IMG/VR virus record: IMGVR_UViG_3300015264_000002
Span: 1-64,000 of that record
Length of the DNA: 64,000 nt
Strand: one strand, 5' to 3'
From: a virus
Positions 1 to 9,447 of the stretch are shown here, one piece after another. Below the pieces are notes generated by a model. The model saw nothing but the letters and a program-made list of their open reading frames with translations. It did no database searches and had not been told where the DNA came from. The first letter of the stretch is position 1. Every line of letters starts with the position of its first letter. Both the position numbers and the translations under genes were made by a program.

Positions 1-1785
1 ATCGAGCAGCTGATCCTGACGGTCAACGTGGCGCTGCGGCGCGAGCTCGCGCAGCTCGAGTGGTTCACCGCCGGCACCGTCCCCGACGCGATCGTGTCGA
101 CGCCGAAGGAGTGGGGCGACGAGGCCACGCGGCGTTTCGACGAGTGGTGGCAGATCGCCATGGGGTCGACCGAAGACCGGCGCCGCATGCGGTTCATCCC
201 CGAGGGCCAGGTGACGGTCCTCAAGCCGCCGCCCCTCAAGGACGAGTTCGACGAGTGGCTGGCGCGGGTAATCAGCTGGCTGTTTGACCTGCCCCCGACC
301 TGGGCGGTCAAGATGACCAACCGGAACAGCGGCCAGGTGCAGGCAGAGACGGCGACCGACGAGGGCACGATCCCGTACATGCTCTGGTTCGCGGACTTCA
401 TGGACCAGGTGCTCGAGATCGGCTGGGACGCCGCCGACCTGATGTTCGTGTGGCAGGACGTCCGCGACCAGGATCCGGTCAAGCAGGCCACGATCCACCA
501 GACGTACATCAACTGCGGCGCGATGCTGCGGAACGAGGCGCGCGAGGACCTGGGCCTCGAGCCGATCGAGGGCGGCGACGTGCCCACGATCACCGCGGGC
601 CACTCGGTGATCCGCCTGCAGGACGTCGTCGACCCGCCCGCGCCGGTGGTGGTGGCGCCCGGTGAGCCGGCCGCCAGCGCCCGGGGTACGGGGGCTGCGG
701 GCGCGCCGGCCGCCGGCGCCGCTGCGGCGGCGGGGAAGGACAAGGGCAAGGGGAGCAAGGAGGGTAGCGGGACGCGCGAGCCGACCGTGGCCGCGATCGC
801 CACCGCCCCCGTCGGCTTCCTGCTGACCACACCCGCCGGCGACCCGGTCGCCGCGGCTGCCCCGCGGCTCGGGCTCGCCAAGGTGACGGCTGCCGACCTG
901 ACGCGCACGCAGCGCCAGCGCCTGGCGGGCCGCAGTCGCAACGCGCCCGCGACCCGGAAGCTCCGCCGCCAGCTGCGCGACCACGTGCAGGCGGCCTTTG
1001 CGGTTGTGCTGCCCCAGGTCGTCGACCAGGTCCTGGGGCACGTGGCCAAGGCGGTGCTGGCGCACGCGCTGCGCCCCACCCTCACCAAAGCCGAGGAGGA
1101 CGACGCGGCACGGATCGCCCGCCAGGTCGACGCGGTGCTGGAGGCCCTGGACCTGACCGGCTTCACCGTCCTCATGGATCCCGCCGCGGCCCTGCTGATC
1201 GAGGTGGCGCTGCGCGGCGCAGTGCAGGGCATGCTCACCGTGCAGGCACTCGCGCCCGACGCCGACCAGGTCGCCGTGCCGGCCGACGACGTGCGGACCT
1301 GGGCCGCGGCGCGCGCGGCCGAGCTGGTCGGCAAGCGCGTGTTGCCCGACGGGTCGGTGATCGACAACCCCGACGCCGAGTATGCGATCACCGACACCAC
1401 GCGCGACATGCTGCGCGCCGCGATCGCCGGCGTGTTCCAGGATGGCACCGACAAGGCCACGTTCACCGCCGAGCTCGAGGCCAGCTACGCATTCAGCGAG
1501 GACCGCGCGGACCTGATCGCGCGGACGGAGATCAGCAACGCGCTGGTGGGCGGCAATATGGCCGGCTGGCGCGCCAGCGGCGTGGTGACGGGCAAGGAAT
1601 GGGTGCTGTCCGACCTGCACGCGGTGGCGGACGAGTGCGACGACAACGCGGCAGCGGGCGTGATCGGCATTGACGAGGTGTTCCCCAGCGGCGACGACCA
1701 GCCGGGGGCGCACCCAAAATGTGAGTGCGACCTGATCCCCCACGTGGGGGACGATACGGCCGCCACGGGCGGCGAGGAGGGGTAG
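1..1785 (+). CDS. portal protein fused to MuF-like head morphogenesis domain (5' truncated)
   Basis: The frame is open from the first base, so the N-terminus lies outside the window and the GTG at 28 is internal. The first ~200 residues resemble the C-terminal half of phage portal proteins, the dodecameric ring through which DNA enters the head. A Gly/Ala/Lys linker follows at about residues 215-250. The last ~130 residues carry a MuF minor-head signature: RTEISNAL, a GW..SGV segment, ADECDDN, FPSGDDQPGAHPKCECD. Portal and MuF are often adjacent genes and here are one polypeptide. The protease and capsid genes downstream support a head-assembly role. Family assignment is by motif recognition only. 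Confidence 0.85.
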   Translation: MEQLILTVNVALRRELAQLEWFTAGTVPDAIVSTPKEWGDEATRRFDEWWQIAMGSTEDRRRMRFIPEGQVTVLKPPPLKDEFDEWLARVISWLFDLPPTWAVKMTNRNSGQVQAETATDEGTIPYMLWFADFMDQVLEIGWDAADLMFVWQDVRDQDPVKQATIHQTYINCGAMLRNEAREDLGLEPIEGGDVPTITAGHSVIRLQDVVDPPAPVVVAPGEPAASARGTGAAGAPAAGAAAAAGKDKGKGSKEGSGTREPTVAAIATAPVGFLLTTPAGDPVAAAAPRLGLAKVTAADLTRTQRQRLAGRSRNAPATRKLRRQLRDHVQAAFAVVLPQVVDQVLGHVAKAVLAHALRPTLTKAEEDDAARIARQVDAVLEALDLTGFTVLMDPAAALLIEVALRGAVQGMLTVQALAPDADQVAVPADDVRTWAAARAAELVGKRVLPDGSVIDNPDAEYAITDTTRDMLRAAIAGVFQDGTDKATFTAELEASYAFSEDRADLIARTEISNALVGGNMAGWRASGVVTGKEWVLSDLHAVADECDDNAAAGVIGIDEVFPSGDDQPGAHPKCECDLIPHVGDDTAATGGEEG

Positions 1786-1790
1786 CAACC

Positions 1791-2159
1791 ATGGCGAAGC
1801 GCAGGGGCAGCAGGTGGGGGCGGGTGCTGGTGCTCGACCTGGCGCTGGTGCTGGGCGGTGCGGCGATCGCGTCCGCGTGGCCGCTCGTGTCGGCCGGCCA
1901 CGGGTCGGTCAGCCAGCGGCCGTCGTGCACGGTGGCGATCCGCGGGCTGTCCTACAGCGCGCGCGACTGCAAGGCCGTCGACTGCAGCAAGGGCCACGGC
2001 ACCTGGCAGTGCGACCAGGTGTGCACGGCGACCGGCTGGGTGTCGGGGCTCTGCGTGTCGAGCGCGGGCGTGGTGAGTCTCAATCCGACCACAACCACGA
2101 CGACCGCGGCGCCGACGACCACGGTGACCACGACCTCGTCGACGACGACCACGACCTAG
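1791..2159 (+). CDS. putative secreted Cys-rich protein with Thr-rich tail
   Basis: 122 residues, starting 5 bases after the portal stop behind a GGCGAGGAGGGG ribosome site. A basic start is followed by a hydrophobic segment (about residues 12-33) that looks like a signal peptide or membrane anchor. The middle holds eight or so cysteines (CKAVDCSKGHGTWQCDQVC). The last ~30 residues are almost only Thr with Pro, Ala, Val and Ser, a composition typical of extracellular stalks in bacteria. I do not recognise the family. It is the first of three consecutive export-type genes placed between portal and prohead protease. Confidence 0.7.
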   Translation: MAKRRGSRWGRVLVLDLALVLGGAAIASAWPLVSAGHGSVSQRPSCTVAIRGLSYSARDCKAVDCSKGHGTWQCDQVCTATGWVSGLCVSSAGVVSLNPTTTTTTAAPTTTVTTTSSTTTTT

Positions 2160-2247
2160 CCGCAGGCGGGTCTGCGGGCGCTCGCAGGGGGCGCGTGATA
2201 GGGGAGACACCGGAGCAGCAGCCGCGGGGAGCGGGGAGGGTGTGACG

Positions 2248-2685
2248 ATGGGGTGGATGCGGACAGCGCGACGGGCGGCAGTGCTGGCGCTCGGCGCACT
2301 CGGGCTCAGCGCCGGCATGGTGCGTGCCGGCGCCTTCCCGGTGATCACGCAGCCGCCGGCCAACGGCGCGGCCGGGGATTACGAGATCATCAACGGCAGC
2401 TGTGCCGTGCCGCCGTGCGAGGGCGGATCGTTCTCGCTCATGGCCAGCGACAGCCCGGTGCTGCTAACCGATTGCACCGGTACGTGCCGGGTCACGCTGG
2501 TATGTCGGCCGCCCCACTTCCAGCACGATATCCTCGTGGCCGACTCGGGCACGCTCACCGACGCCGTCGGGGCGCCGGTGCCGATCCTGACGGCCTGCCC
2601 TTACTTGTTCCGGCGGATCACCATCTGCACGGCGGGCACCTGCAAGGTGCGCGCGCGCGTGCTCGAGATCCGGGGGAACTGGTAG
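2248..2685 (+). CDS. putative secreted protein of unknown function
   Basis: 145 residues from ATG 2248, with GGGGAGGG just upstream; GTG 2242 is an in-frame alternative. Residues ~1-28 form a classical signal peptide (basic start, Leu/Ala core, A-G-A cleavage region). The mature part contains several cysteines in CxxxxC-type spacings and beta-strand-like stretches. Its stop is followed two bases later by the collagen/NHL gene start, so the two are probably cotranslated. No family recognised. Confidence 0.7.
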   Translation: MGWMRTARRAAVLALGALGLSAGMVRAGAFPVITQPPANGAAGDYEIINGSCAVPPCEGGSFSLMASDSPVLLTDCTGTCRVTLVCRPPHFQHDILVADSGTLTDAVGAPVPILTACPYLFRRITICTAGTCKVRARVLEIRGNW

Positions 2686-2687
2686 CC

Positions 2688-4517
2688 ATGCGGCCGCGCA
2701 CGACGCTCGCTCTGGCGCTGGTCCTCGGGCTCGGGCTGTTCGCGCTACGGCTGGCGACGGATCTGGGCCAGTCGGACAGCGAGGCGCAGTACAATCGCAA
2801 CGCGGGGGGCAGCGGGGGCAATGGTCCGACCGGGCCGACGGGGCCGACCGGCGCCACCGGCGCGACGGGACCTACTGGCGCGACCGGGGGCGCGGGCGCC
2901 ACGGGCCCAACCGGACCCACCGGCCCGACGGGGAGCACGGGGGCGACGGGACCGACAGGCCCCGGATTGCTAACGACCCCATTCGCGACCCCCTTCGGGC
3001 CGGCACAGGTGGCGACCTCCGCGATGGTGGGCGGCGAACTCTGCGTCTGCCAGTTGGGGGTAACGCCGCCGCACGCCGGGATCGACAGGGTTGGGCTGGC
3101 CATGTCTCAGGTGGGGGGCGGCACCGTCAGCGAGGTTGGCGTGTTCTCCCTCAGCGGCGCGACGCGCTATGTGCGGGCCTCGCTGCGGCCCGTCCCGATC
3201 GGCGACGGCGGCCCCGCGGTGCTTGCAGCGATGGCCCCGGTAGGCGTCGGGACGGACGGGAGCGGCAACCTCTACATCGCGGACGTTGCGCTGAACGGCA
3301 TCCGTCGCGTGGATCACGCAACCCAGACCATCACGAGCATCGCGGGACAGCCACCCACCTCGGGCTTTGCCGGGGATGGCGGCGTGGCGACGAGCGCCTT
3401 GCTGAGGACCCCGACGGACATTGACCACGATGGCAGCGATTTTTACCTGGTCGATCAGCAGAAGCTCGTCCGGAAGATCGATGGGGGCACGGGCATCATC
3501 ACGACGGTGGCGGGCGACCTCGCGGCGAGCGACTGCACAGGCGTCGGCGGCCCGGCAACGAGTGCTGGTCTCGAACTGATCGAGGACGTGGCTCGCGATA
3601 ATACGACGGGCGACCTCTACATCGGCGGCCAGGGGTGCCACGTCGTCTATCGAGTGGACGGCACGACCGGCACGTTGACCACGGTCGCGGGGACGGGGAC
3701 GGGCGGCTGTACCGGCGATGGGGGACTCGCCACGGCGGCGCAACTGAGCACGCCCTGGGGGGTGATGTTCGCGGCCAACGGGGATATCTATGTGGTCGAT
3801 CCGGGCTGCCACGGTGTCCGGCGGATCGACCACACGACCGGCATCATTGCGGCCTTTGCGGGCACGGGGACGGCGGGGAACAGCGGCGACGGCGGGCTGG
3901 CAACACTGGCGCAGCTGGACGTCCCGTATGCGATCGGTCGGAACAGCGTGGGGGATATCGGGATTATCGACGCAGCCGCCGCGGTCCTCCGTCTCGTCGA
4001 CCACACGACGGGCATCATCACCACCCTTGCAGGCACGGGCACGGCCGGATTCTCCGGTGATGGCGGAGCCGCCACGGCGGCGCAACTGACGAGCCCGCAG
4101 TATGTGACCTTCGACAGCGCGGACAACGTGTTCATCGCGGACTTCGGCAACCACCGCGTCCGGCGGATCGACCAGGGAACGGGCATCATCACCACGGTGG
4201 CCGGGAGCGGGCTCAGCGATCCCTTCGGGAGCGGGCTGACGGTCGCCAACCTCGACGCCTCGGCCCCCGTGCCCGGGGGCCCGATCTGGTGGTGCGAAGG
4301 CGGCGACGCGCCCGGCGGGACGCTGGCGAGTCCGCAAGGCGACCAAATCGGCCGCGCGTCGCCGCAGCTAGGGCCGCCGACGGCCTACTTCACGGCGAGC
4401 TGCCCTGGCGGCACGATGCCGGCGACGATCACGCCCCCGAGTCCACTCACGCTGAGCAATATCGACGCGCTGTCCCAGGTGCTTCCCCCTGCGATCAGCT
4501 TCATCCGCGTGCCCTGA
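2688..4517 (+). CDS. secreted collagen-like / NHL beta-propeller protein
   Basis: 609 residues. A signal peptide or membrane anchor occupies residues ~5-25. About 16 Gly-X-Y triplets (GPT, GAT, GST) follow at residues 44-93, the collagen-like pattern that forms trimeric stalks. From about residue 170 to 530 there are five or so NHL-type blades, each with a signature such as [29 protein letters not shown] and IYVVDPG, giving a predicted beta-propeller. NHL propellers usually bind protein or glycan partners. Its place between portal and protease suggests a head-attached fibre or a lysogenic-conversion style gene; both are inference. The last ~90 residues are unlike the blades and contain cysteines. 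Confidence 0.85.
   Translation: MRPRTTLALALVLGLGLFALRLATDLGQSDSEAQYNRNAGGSGGNGPTGPTGPTGATGATGPTGATGGAGATGPTGPTGPTGSTGATGPTGPGLLTTPFATPFGPAQVATSAMVGGELCVCQLGVTPPHAGIDRVGLAMSQVGGGTVSEVGVFSLSGATRYVRASLRPVPIGDGGPAVLAAMAPVGVGTDGSGNLYIADVALNGIRRVDHATQTITSIAGQPPTSGFAGDGGVATSALLRTPTDIDHDGSDFYLVDQQKLVRKIDGGTGIITTVAGDLAASDCTGVGGPATSAGLELIEDVARDNTTGDLYIGGQGCHVVYRVDGTTGTLTTVAGTGTGGCTGDGGLATAAQLSTPWGVMFAANGDIYVVDPGCHGVRRIDHTTGIIAAFAGTGTAGNSGDGGLATLAQLDVPYAIGRNSVGDIGIIDAAAAVLRLVDHTTGIITTLAGTGTAGFSGDGGAATAAQLTSPQYVTFDSADNVFIADFGNHRVRRIDQGTGIITTVAGSGLSDPFGSGLTVANLDASAPVPGGPIWWCEGGDAPGGTLASPQGDQIGRASPQLGPPTAYFTASCPGGTMPATITPPSPLTLSNIDALSQVLPPAISFIRVP
2817..2966 (+). repeat. collagen-like Gly-X-Y coding repeat
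   Basis: About 16 imperfect tandem 9-base units (GGN-CCG/GCC-ACN) encode GPT/GAT triplets. The array is in frame throughout and has no spacer/repeat architecture, so it is a coding repeat. Such arrays vary in copy number by slippage. Confidence 0.9.
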
Positions 4518-4563
4518 CGAGAGCCGCTGACCCACGCCGACGCGCCCCCACGACGAGCAGGAT

Positions 4564-4791
4564 ATGAGGGTAAGCCAAGGGCCGTGCGAGACTACGCTGA
4601 CCGAGAGGTTTGCTAATCCCGACTGCCGATGTGCGACGTACCCCGGAAATCTCGGACCCTGCGCGGCGTACGAGCGCGGGGGCAGCGGGCGTTGTGTCTA
4701 CTGCGACCACGATGCTGACTGTCACGAGCAGCTTGGGCGGATGACCCCCACTACACAGACTCCCCGCACGGGGTTCCGGCCACCGGGGTGA
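4564..4791 (+). CDS. small Cys-rich hypothetical protein
   Basis: 75 residues from ATG 4564. Seven cysteines include CRC, CVYC and C..HDADC, consistent with a small metal-binding or disulfide-rich fold. The ribosome site is weak (GAGCAGG) and the composition is slightly less GC-rich than its neighbours. Family unknown; it may be the last gene of the accessory island. Confidence 0.5.
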   Translation: MRVSQGPCETTLTERFANPDCRCATYPGNLGPCAAYERGGSGRCVYCDHDADCHEQLGRMTPTTQTPRTGFRPPG

Positions 4792-4795
4792 TCCC

Positions 4796-5233
4796 GTGCC
4801 GGACGGGACCCTACCGGCCAGCCTGACCAAGCACTGCCCGGGCTGCGCACAGCGTGGTCGCGTCGCTGACGTCCCCCTGTCCGCCTTCGGCGCCGACAAG
4901 CGCAGCCGCGACGGCCTGCAGGTCCGGTGCCGCCGCTGCCGGAACGAGTCCCATGCCACCCGTCAGCGCGGCGCGCGCGAGGACCAGGTGCTGGCCCGCC
5001 TCCCGCCGGAGGAACGCCTGCGCGTCGCGCGGCTGCGCGAGCAGCGCGACGAGCTGCTGCTGGCGCTCCTCGGGCTCGAGCACCGGGTGAGCCAGCTGGA
5101 GGCCGCGCGCGGCCCCAGCCCCTTCGCCGGCGGCGTGTCTGACGTTCCCCTGGACCCGCACCTGCGCCGGGTCGAGCGCGCGCGGCGCGCCGAGGCCGAC
5201 ACCGGGGGCGAGCCGGCGCTGTTGAAGGGCTGA
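4796..5233 (+). CDS. zinc-finger / coiled-coil hypothetical protein
   Basis: 145 residues from GTG 4796. The N-terminal 50 residues contain CPGC (about residue 14) and CRRC (about residue 45) around a segment resembling the zinc-binding half of endonuclease VII/HNH-associated proteins (LSAFGADKRSRDGLQ). Residues ~65-100 are Leu/Glu/Arg-rich and predicted to form a coiled coil. No HNH catalytic residues are visible, so this is probably a DNA-binding or adaptor protein. Confidence 0.65.
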   Translation: MPDGTLPASLTKHCPGCAQRGRVADVPLSAFGADKRSRDGLQVRCRRCRNESHATRQRGAREDQVLARLPPEERLRVARLREQRDELLLALLGLEHRVSQLEAARGPSPFAGGVSDVPLDPHLRRVERARRAEADTGGEPALLKG

Positions 5234-5238
5234 CCGGG

Positions 5239-5487
5239 GTGCCGATCCCCCCGGGCGTCTATCCCTGCCAGCTGGCCGCCGCCCAGCTGGGGGCAGCGCC
5301 GGCAGCGCCGGCCACCCCGCCACCGGCCCGCGGGCACTTGATCACCAGCCGCCCGCTGCGCCCCGGCGACGCGTCCGCCCACCTGGTGGCCGTCCTGCGG
5401 CGCTTCTCGCCCGCCGATCAGCAGGCGATCGTCCACGACGTGCTGGCCGCGCTGCGCCCGGGCTGGGTGCAGGACCGCCGCGGCTAG
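5239..5487 (+). CDS. small hypothetical protein
   Basis: 82 residues from GTG 5239, five bases after the preceding stop. Ala/Pro-rich N-terminus, then an amphipathic C-terminal half (VAVLRRFSPADQQAIVHDVLAAL) predicted helical. It lies just before the prohead protease; function unknown. Confidence 0.55.
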   Translation: MPIPPGVYPCQLAAAQLGAAPAAPATPPPARGHLITSRPLRPGDASAHLVAVLRRFSPADQQAIVHDVLAALRPGWVQDRRG

Positions 5488-5503
5488 CCGCGCCCGCGGC
5501 CCG

Positions 5504-7717
5504 GTGCGTCGTCCGTGCCGGTTTGCGGCACTGCCACGCATCACAGCAAGGCACGTGGCCAGAGTGTCCACCGCTGTCAGCGCCGATACCGTCCTGGCTG
5601 ACGCCGCGGCGGCCGCACGCGCGGCCCTGGCCGCCGCGGCACCGCCCCTGCGCCTCTTCATCCCGCTCACCAAGGTCGACCTGGTCAAGCGGGAGGTGTG
5701 GGGGATCGCGGCCGAGGAGCGGACGGACAAGTCGAAGCGCGAGAAGATGGACTATGCGTCGAGCAAGCCCTTCTTCCAGGCGTGGTCGGACGGTCTCGCC
5801 GCCGTCACGGGCGGCATGTCGCTCGGCAACGTGCGGGCCATGCACCAGCCGATCGCCGCCGGCCGCCTGATCAGCCTGCTCTTCGACGACGCCAACAAGC
5901 AGGTCCACGTCGGGGCGCATATCGTCGACGACGCCGAGTGGAACAAGTGCGCGCAGTGGGTCTACACCGGCTTTTCCGTCGGCGGCTCGTACGCCGCGCG
6001 CTGGGCCGACCCCGACGAGCTCGGGGTGGTCTGCTACACCGCCAACCCCTGCGAAATCTCGCTCGTCGACAACCCACAGATGTGGGGCGCCAACTTCACC
6101 GTGGTCAAAGCGGACGGTGCCACCGAGCTGCGCAAGTTTGCGAGCGCGCCGGCCGAGCGGCTGGCCGAGCTGATCAAGGGGTACGCCGACGGCATCCCCA
6201 CCAGCCAGCTGGCACAGTCGATCGCGCACCATATCGACACGGCCAAGTACAACGCGACGCACGCGGCGTCGCATGCCGAGGCGGCGGTCACGACCGTGAC
6301 GGAGCTCGAGGACCTGGCGCGCGCCGCGATCCCCGCGGTCAGCGCGCACCTGGCGGCGCTCGACGCCGCCCGCACGGCCGGGGCAACCGCCGTGGGGAAG
6401 GGGGCGGGCAGCATGCGCACCGCAGCGACCGCGACCGACCTGTACAAGGGCGGCGACGGCAGCGGCGACTACGGCACGGCCGACGAGGCGGGCTATGCCG
6501 ACCCGGGGTACCAGGACGACAAAAAGCCGCGGTACCCGCTGAAGGAGGGGGGTAAGCTCTCCCCGAAGCGGATCCGGGCGGCGTTCAGCTACATCAACAA
6601 GCCGACCAACGCCGCCAAGTACTCGACCAAGCAGGCGGCCGCGATCAAGGGCAAGATCGTGCGGGCCTGGAAGGCCGCGATCGACGCGGACGGGCCGCCG
6701 AGCGCGCAGAAGCTGGCGGCGGTGTACCCGCACAACGCCGCGGTACTCGCCAAGGTCGCGCACACGGGCGGCCTGATCAAGACCCTGTGGGACGTCGGCC
6801 GGCTGGCCGAGATCCTGCAATCGCTCGACTGGATGTGCGAGTCCCTGGAGGCCGAGGCGGACAGGGAGAAGGACGACAGCCCCGTGCCCGGCGCGCTCGC
6901 CGCGATCATCCAGGCCCTCGGCAACGTGCTGGTGGTGATGACGGCCGAGGAGGTGAGCGAGCTCGACGCCTTCGACGACGACGAGGTGGCCGAGGGTGTC
7001 GCCACGGCCGCCGGGCTGTTCGGCACGCTGCGCAAGGTCGACGCGTACAAGGGCATGCGGAAGCGCGTGCAGAAGGTCCACGACATGAGCATCGAGATGG
7101 GCGCGGCGTGCGCGTCCATGGACAAGGTCGCAACTGCCGCGGCGGGTGCCGCCGCGCCTACACGGTTGGAGGTGGAGGACATGGACGAGGCGGGCCTGGC
7201 GAAGGCAATGGGCGCGCTGCTGGGTGGCCCCGACGGGCTGCTGACCAAGGCCGTCAATGACGGTCTGACGGCAGTGGTCAAGCCGCAGCTGGATGCGCTG
7301 ACCAAGGCGCAGACGGATCAGGCGGCGGTCGTGACGGCGCTGGCAGCGACGGTGACGGCGCAGGGGACGCTGCTCGAGAAGGTCGCGGGCAGGCCGGCCG
7401 ATCCGGGCGCGGCACCGCACACCGGCGCGGCGCCGGTGGTCACGGTCGACAAGCCGGCCGAGGTGGCGGCCAATGCGGGCGCCGCGGCGGCGGCCGCGCT
7501 GACGGTGGTACCGACGCGCAAGTCGGCGCGCGAGCTGGCCAAGATGAGCGCGCAGGAGCGCGACGACTACGGCATGGACCTGCTCAAGGGCAAGTTCACC
7601 GGCTGCGACGGGCCCGGCATGCCCGGCCGCGGCGCGATGAAGCACGAGGGGCCGCTACCGCTGATGGGCCGCCAGGGCCCGGGCGGGATCGCCACCCCGG
7701 GCGTGGGGGCCATCTAG
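5504..7717 (+). CDS. prohead protease (XkdF-like) with DUF6582-like and scaffold-like regions
   Basis: 737 residues if GTG 5504 is used; GTG 5564 is an alternative start. Residues ~45-200 match the XkdF-type caudoviral protease layout: IPLTKVDLVKREVWGIA, then GNVRAMHQPIAAGRL, WVYTGFSVGG and EISLVDNP, where the His and Ser are the likely catalytic residues. Residues ~325-400 (YADPGYQ, KKPRYPLKE, AFSYINKP, AAAIKGKIVRAWKAA) resemble the DUF6582 domain. The remaining C-terminal ~300 residues are helical, Ala-rich and charged, as expected of an internal scaffold. Protease-scaffold fusions directly upstream of the capsid gene are common in siphoviruses. Confidence 0.8.
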   Translation: MRRPCRFAALPRITARHVARVSTAVSADTVLADAAAAARAALAAAAPPLRLFIPLTKVDLVKREVWGIAAEERTDKSKREKMDYASSKPFFQAWSDGLAAVTGGMSLGNVRAMHQPIAAGRLISLLFDDANKQVHVGAHIVDDAEWNKCAQWVYTGFSVGGSYAARWADPDELGVVCYTANPCEISLVDNPQMWGANFTVVKADGATELRKFASAPAERLAELIKGYADGIPTSQLAQSIAHHIDTAKYNATHAASHAEAAVTTVTELEDLARAAIPAVSAHLAALDAARTAGATAVGKGAGSMRTAATATDLYKGGDGSGDYGTADEAGYADPGYQDDKKPRYPLKEGGKLSPKRIRAAFSYINKPTNAAKYSTKQAAAIKGKIVRAWKAAIDADGPPSAQKLAAVYPHNAAVLAKVAHTGGLIKTLWDVGRLAEILQSLDWMCESLEAEADREKDDSPVPGALAAIIQALGNVLVVMTAEEVSELDAFDDDEVAEGVATAAGLFGTLRKVDAYKGMRKRVQKVHDMSIEMGAACASMDKVATAAAGAAAPTRLEVEDMDEAGLAKAMGALLGGPDGLLTKAVNDGLTAVVKPQLDALTKAQTDQAAVVTALAATVTAQGTLLEKVAGRPADPGAAPHTGAAPVVTVDKPAEVAANAGAAAAAALTVVPTRKSARELAKMSAQERDDYGMDLLKGKFTGCDGPGMPGRGAMKHEGPLPLMGRQGPGGIATPGVGAI

Positions 7718-7739
7718 GGGCACAGGAACCTAGGATCTA

Positions 7740-7760
7740 GGTCGCTAGGCGCTAGCGACC
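7740..7760. terminator. 9-bp perfect stem-loop between protease and capsid genes
   Basis: GGTCGCTAG and CTAGCGACC pair perfectly around a 3-base GCG loop. It lies in the 117-base gap before the capsid start. No T-tract follows, so it may be a processing site or partial terminator tuning capsid expression. Confidence 0.5.
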
Positions 7761-7834
7761 GCGGCAGCATCGACACACGCGACACGACAGCGCCGCTGCA
7801 TTGGGCAGGGGCGGAGGAGGAGGAGGCGGGGACC

Positions 7835-9370
7835 ATGGCAATGCAACCGGCGCTGGATCCACAGATCCGCCAGCTACAGGCACTGCTGGCGACGCTGCCG
7901 CCCGACGTACTGGCCAAGGCCACGTACGGGCTGAGCGGGAGCCCTGTCACGGGGCTGACGTACTACGACCTGGAGGAAGAGGCCAAGGTGTTCGTGCCCG
8001 AGATCACGCCGCTGGTCGGCCTGATCCCGCGCGTCAAGGGCAAGGGCGGCACGGCCACCAACTGGCAGGTGATCACGGCCCTCAATAGCGACCGTCTGCC
8101 CATGGGCGTCGCGGAGGGGGCACGCGGCGGGGTCATGGACATCCAGACCAGCCGGCAAACGGCGCCGTACGCCACCATCGGGATCGAGTCCAGCCTGACG
8201 TTCGAGCAGGACCTGGCCGCGATGGGATTCGAGGACATGAAGGCCCTCTCGACCCGCAACCTGCTGCAGGTCGCGCGGATCGGGGAGGAGGCCCTCGACG
8301 TCGGCGGCAACCTCGACGTGGTGCTCGGCACCACGCCCACGGTCGCGGGCACGCCCAGCAACACCGGCGGCACGCTGACCAACGCCCACGGCGCCTACCA
8401 CGTGCGCTGCGTCGCCCTGACGCTGCAGGCGTGGCGGCGCGCGACCATGGTGAAGGGCGTCCCCGTCCAGCACACCTACACGCTCGGCAACGGGGTGTCG
8501 CAGACGGTCAACGGCGGCGCCGCCAAGGTATCCGCCGATGCCACGGTCACGATCGCGGCCGGCACCACCGGCAGCGCCGACCTGATCGTCACCGCCGTGC
8601 CGGGTGCCGTCGCCTATGCATGGTTCGCCGGCGACAACGCGACCACGACCTGCCTCCTGTTCGCCATCACGACGGTCAACGAGGTGCTGCTGACCGATCC
8701 CCCCGGCGCGATCATCGCCGCGTCCGGCTTCGCCACCGCGGTCGGGACCAACTTCGACACCGACCGGTCGACCAATGACCTGGTCTACAACGGCCTGATC
8801 AGCATTATCAGCAAGGCCGGCAGCGGCAGCTACGTGAAGTCCCTCGACAACACGAAGCTGACGAGCGACGGCGCCGCGGGGTGCGTCGAGGTGAACACGC
8901 TGCTGCGCACCATGTGGGACACCGTCAAGGTGACGCCGACCATCATGCTCATGAACGCCCAGGAACTGGTCGATCTGAGCGACCTGGTCGTCAAGAACGG
9001 CGGCGCCCCGATCATCCGCATGCAGATGGACGCCAACTCGAGCACGCCCGGCATGGCCACGATCACCGCCGGAACCGTGGTCGGGTTCTACCTCAACAAG
9101 ACGGCCCAGGGCGGCGGGCAGATCCTCAAGGTGATCCTGCACCCCGACATTCCGCCCGGCATGATCCTCTTCTACAGCGAGCGGATCAGCTACCCGGTCC
9201 CCGGCGTGGTCAACATCATCCAGGTGAAGACGCAGGAGGAGTGGCGGCAGATCGAGTGGCCGCTGGTGACCCGTGAGCACCAGTACGGCGTCTACGCCCG
9301 GCAGGTGCTGCAGTGCTACTACCCGCCGGCGTTCGCCATGCTCTACAACATCGCCCCGCAGGCATCGTAA
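7835..9370 (+). CDS. major capsid protein (HK97-type) with an inserted beta domain
   Basis: 511 residues with a strong GGAGGAGGAGGCGGGG ribosome site. Position after the protease, length, and segments such as PEITPLVGLIPRVKGKGG, TIGIESSLTFEQDLAAMGF and the C-terminal LVTREHQYGVYARQVL fit the HK97-fold capsid proteins of siphoviruses. About residues 209-298 break the pattern: a Val/Thr/Ala-rich segment with Ig/Fn3-like strands (VAYAWFAGDN, VNEVLLTDPPG) seems to be an insertion exposed on the capsomer. A 15-bp hairpin follows the stop. Confidence 0.85.
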   Translation: MAMQPALDPQIRQLQALLATLPPDVLAKATYGLSGSPVTGLTYYDLEEEAKVFVPEITPLVGLIPRVKGKGGTATNWQVITALNSDRLPMGVAEGARGGVMDIQTSRQTAPYATIGIESSLTFEQDLAAMGFEDMKALSTRNLLQVARIGEEALDVGGNLDVVLGTTPTVAGTPSNTGGTLTNAHGAYHVRCVALTLQAWRRATMVKGVPVQHTYTLGNGVSQTVNGGAAKVSADATVTIAAGTTGSADLIVTAVPGAVAYAWFAGDNATTTCLLFAITTVNEVLLTDPPGAIIAASGFATAVGTNFDTDRSTNDLVYNGLISIISKAGSGSYVKSLDNTKLTSDGAAGCVEVNTLLRTMWDTVKVTPTIMLMNAQELVDLSDLVVKNGGAPIIRMQMDANSSTPGMATITAGTVVGFYLNKTAQGGGQILKVILHPDIPPGMILFYSERISYPVPGVVNIIQVKTQEEWRQIEWPLVTREHQYGVYARQVLQCYYPPAFAMLYNIAPQAS

Positions 9371-9386
9371 CGGGGCAAGCAAGCTA

Positions 9387-9423
9387 GCCGGCCCGCGCCG
9401 CGCCCACGGCGGCGCGGGCCGGC
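9387..9423. terminator. 15-bp perfect stem-loop after the capsid gene
   Basis: GCCGGCCCGCGCCGC pairs perfectly with GCGGCGCGGGCCGGC around a 7-base loop, starting 17 bases after the capsid stop. No U-tract follows. It probably acts as a partial terminator or protects the capsid message 3' end. Confidence 0.6.
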
Positions 9424-9447
9424 GGTAGCAGGAAGGACACCCCCACC

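Noticed and set aside
2817-2966. Short tandem repeats resembling a CRISPR-like array
   Set aside because: Units are 9 bases, contiguous, in frame and encode Gly-X-Y triplets; there are no spacers.
2970-4346. 458-codon minus-strand frame opposite the NHL gene
   Set aside because: Composition is that of a shadow of the NHL repeats, and the plus frame has clear blades.
5342-7645. 767-codon open frame on the minus strand opposite the prohead protease
   Set aside because: It is Arg/Gly/His-rich with no domain, and the opposite frame has clear protease motifs; long antisense frames are expected at this GC content.
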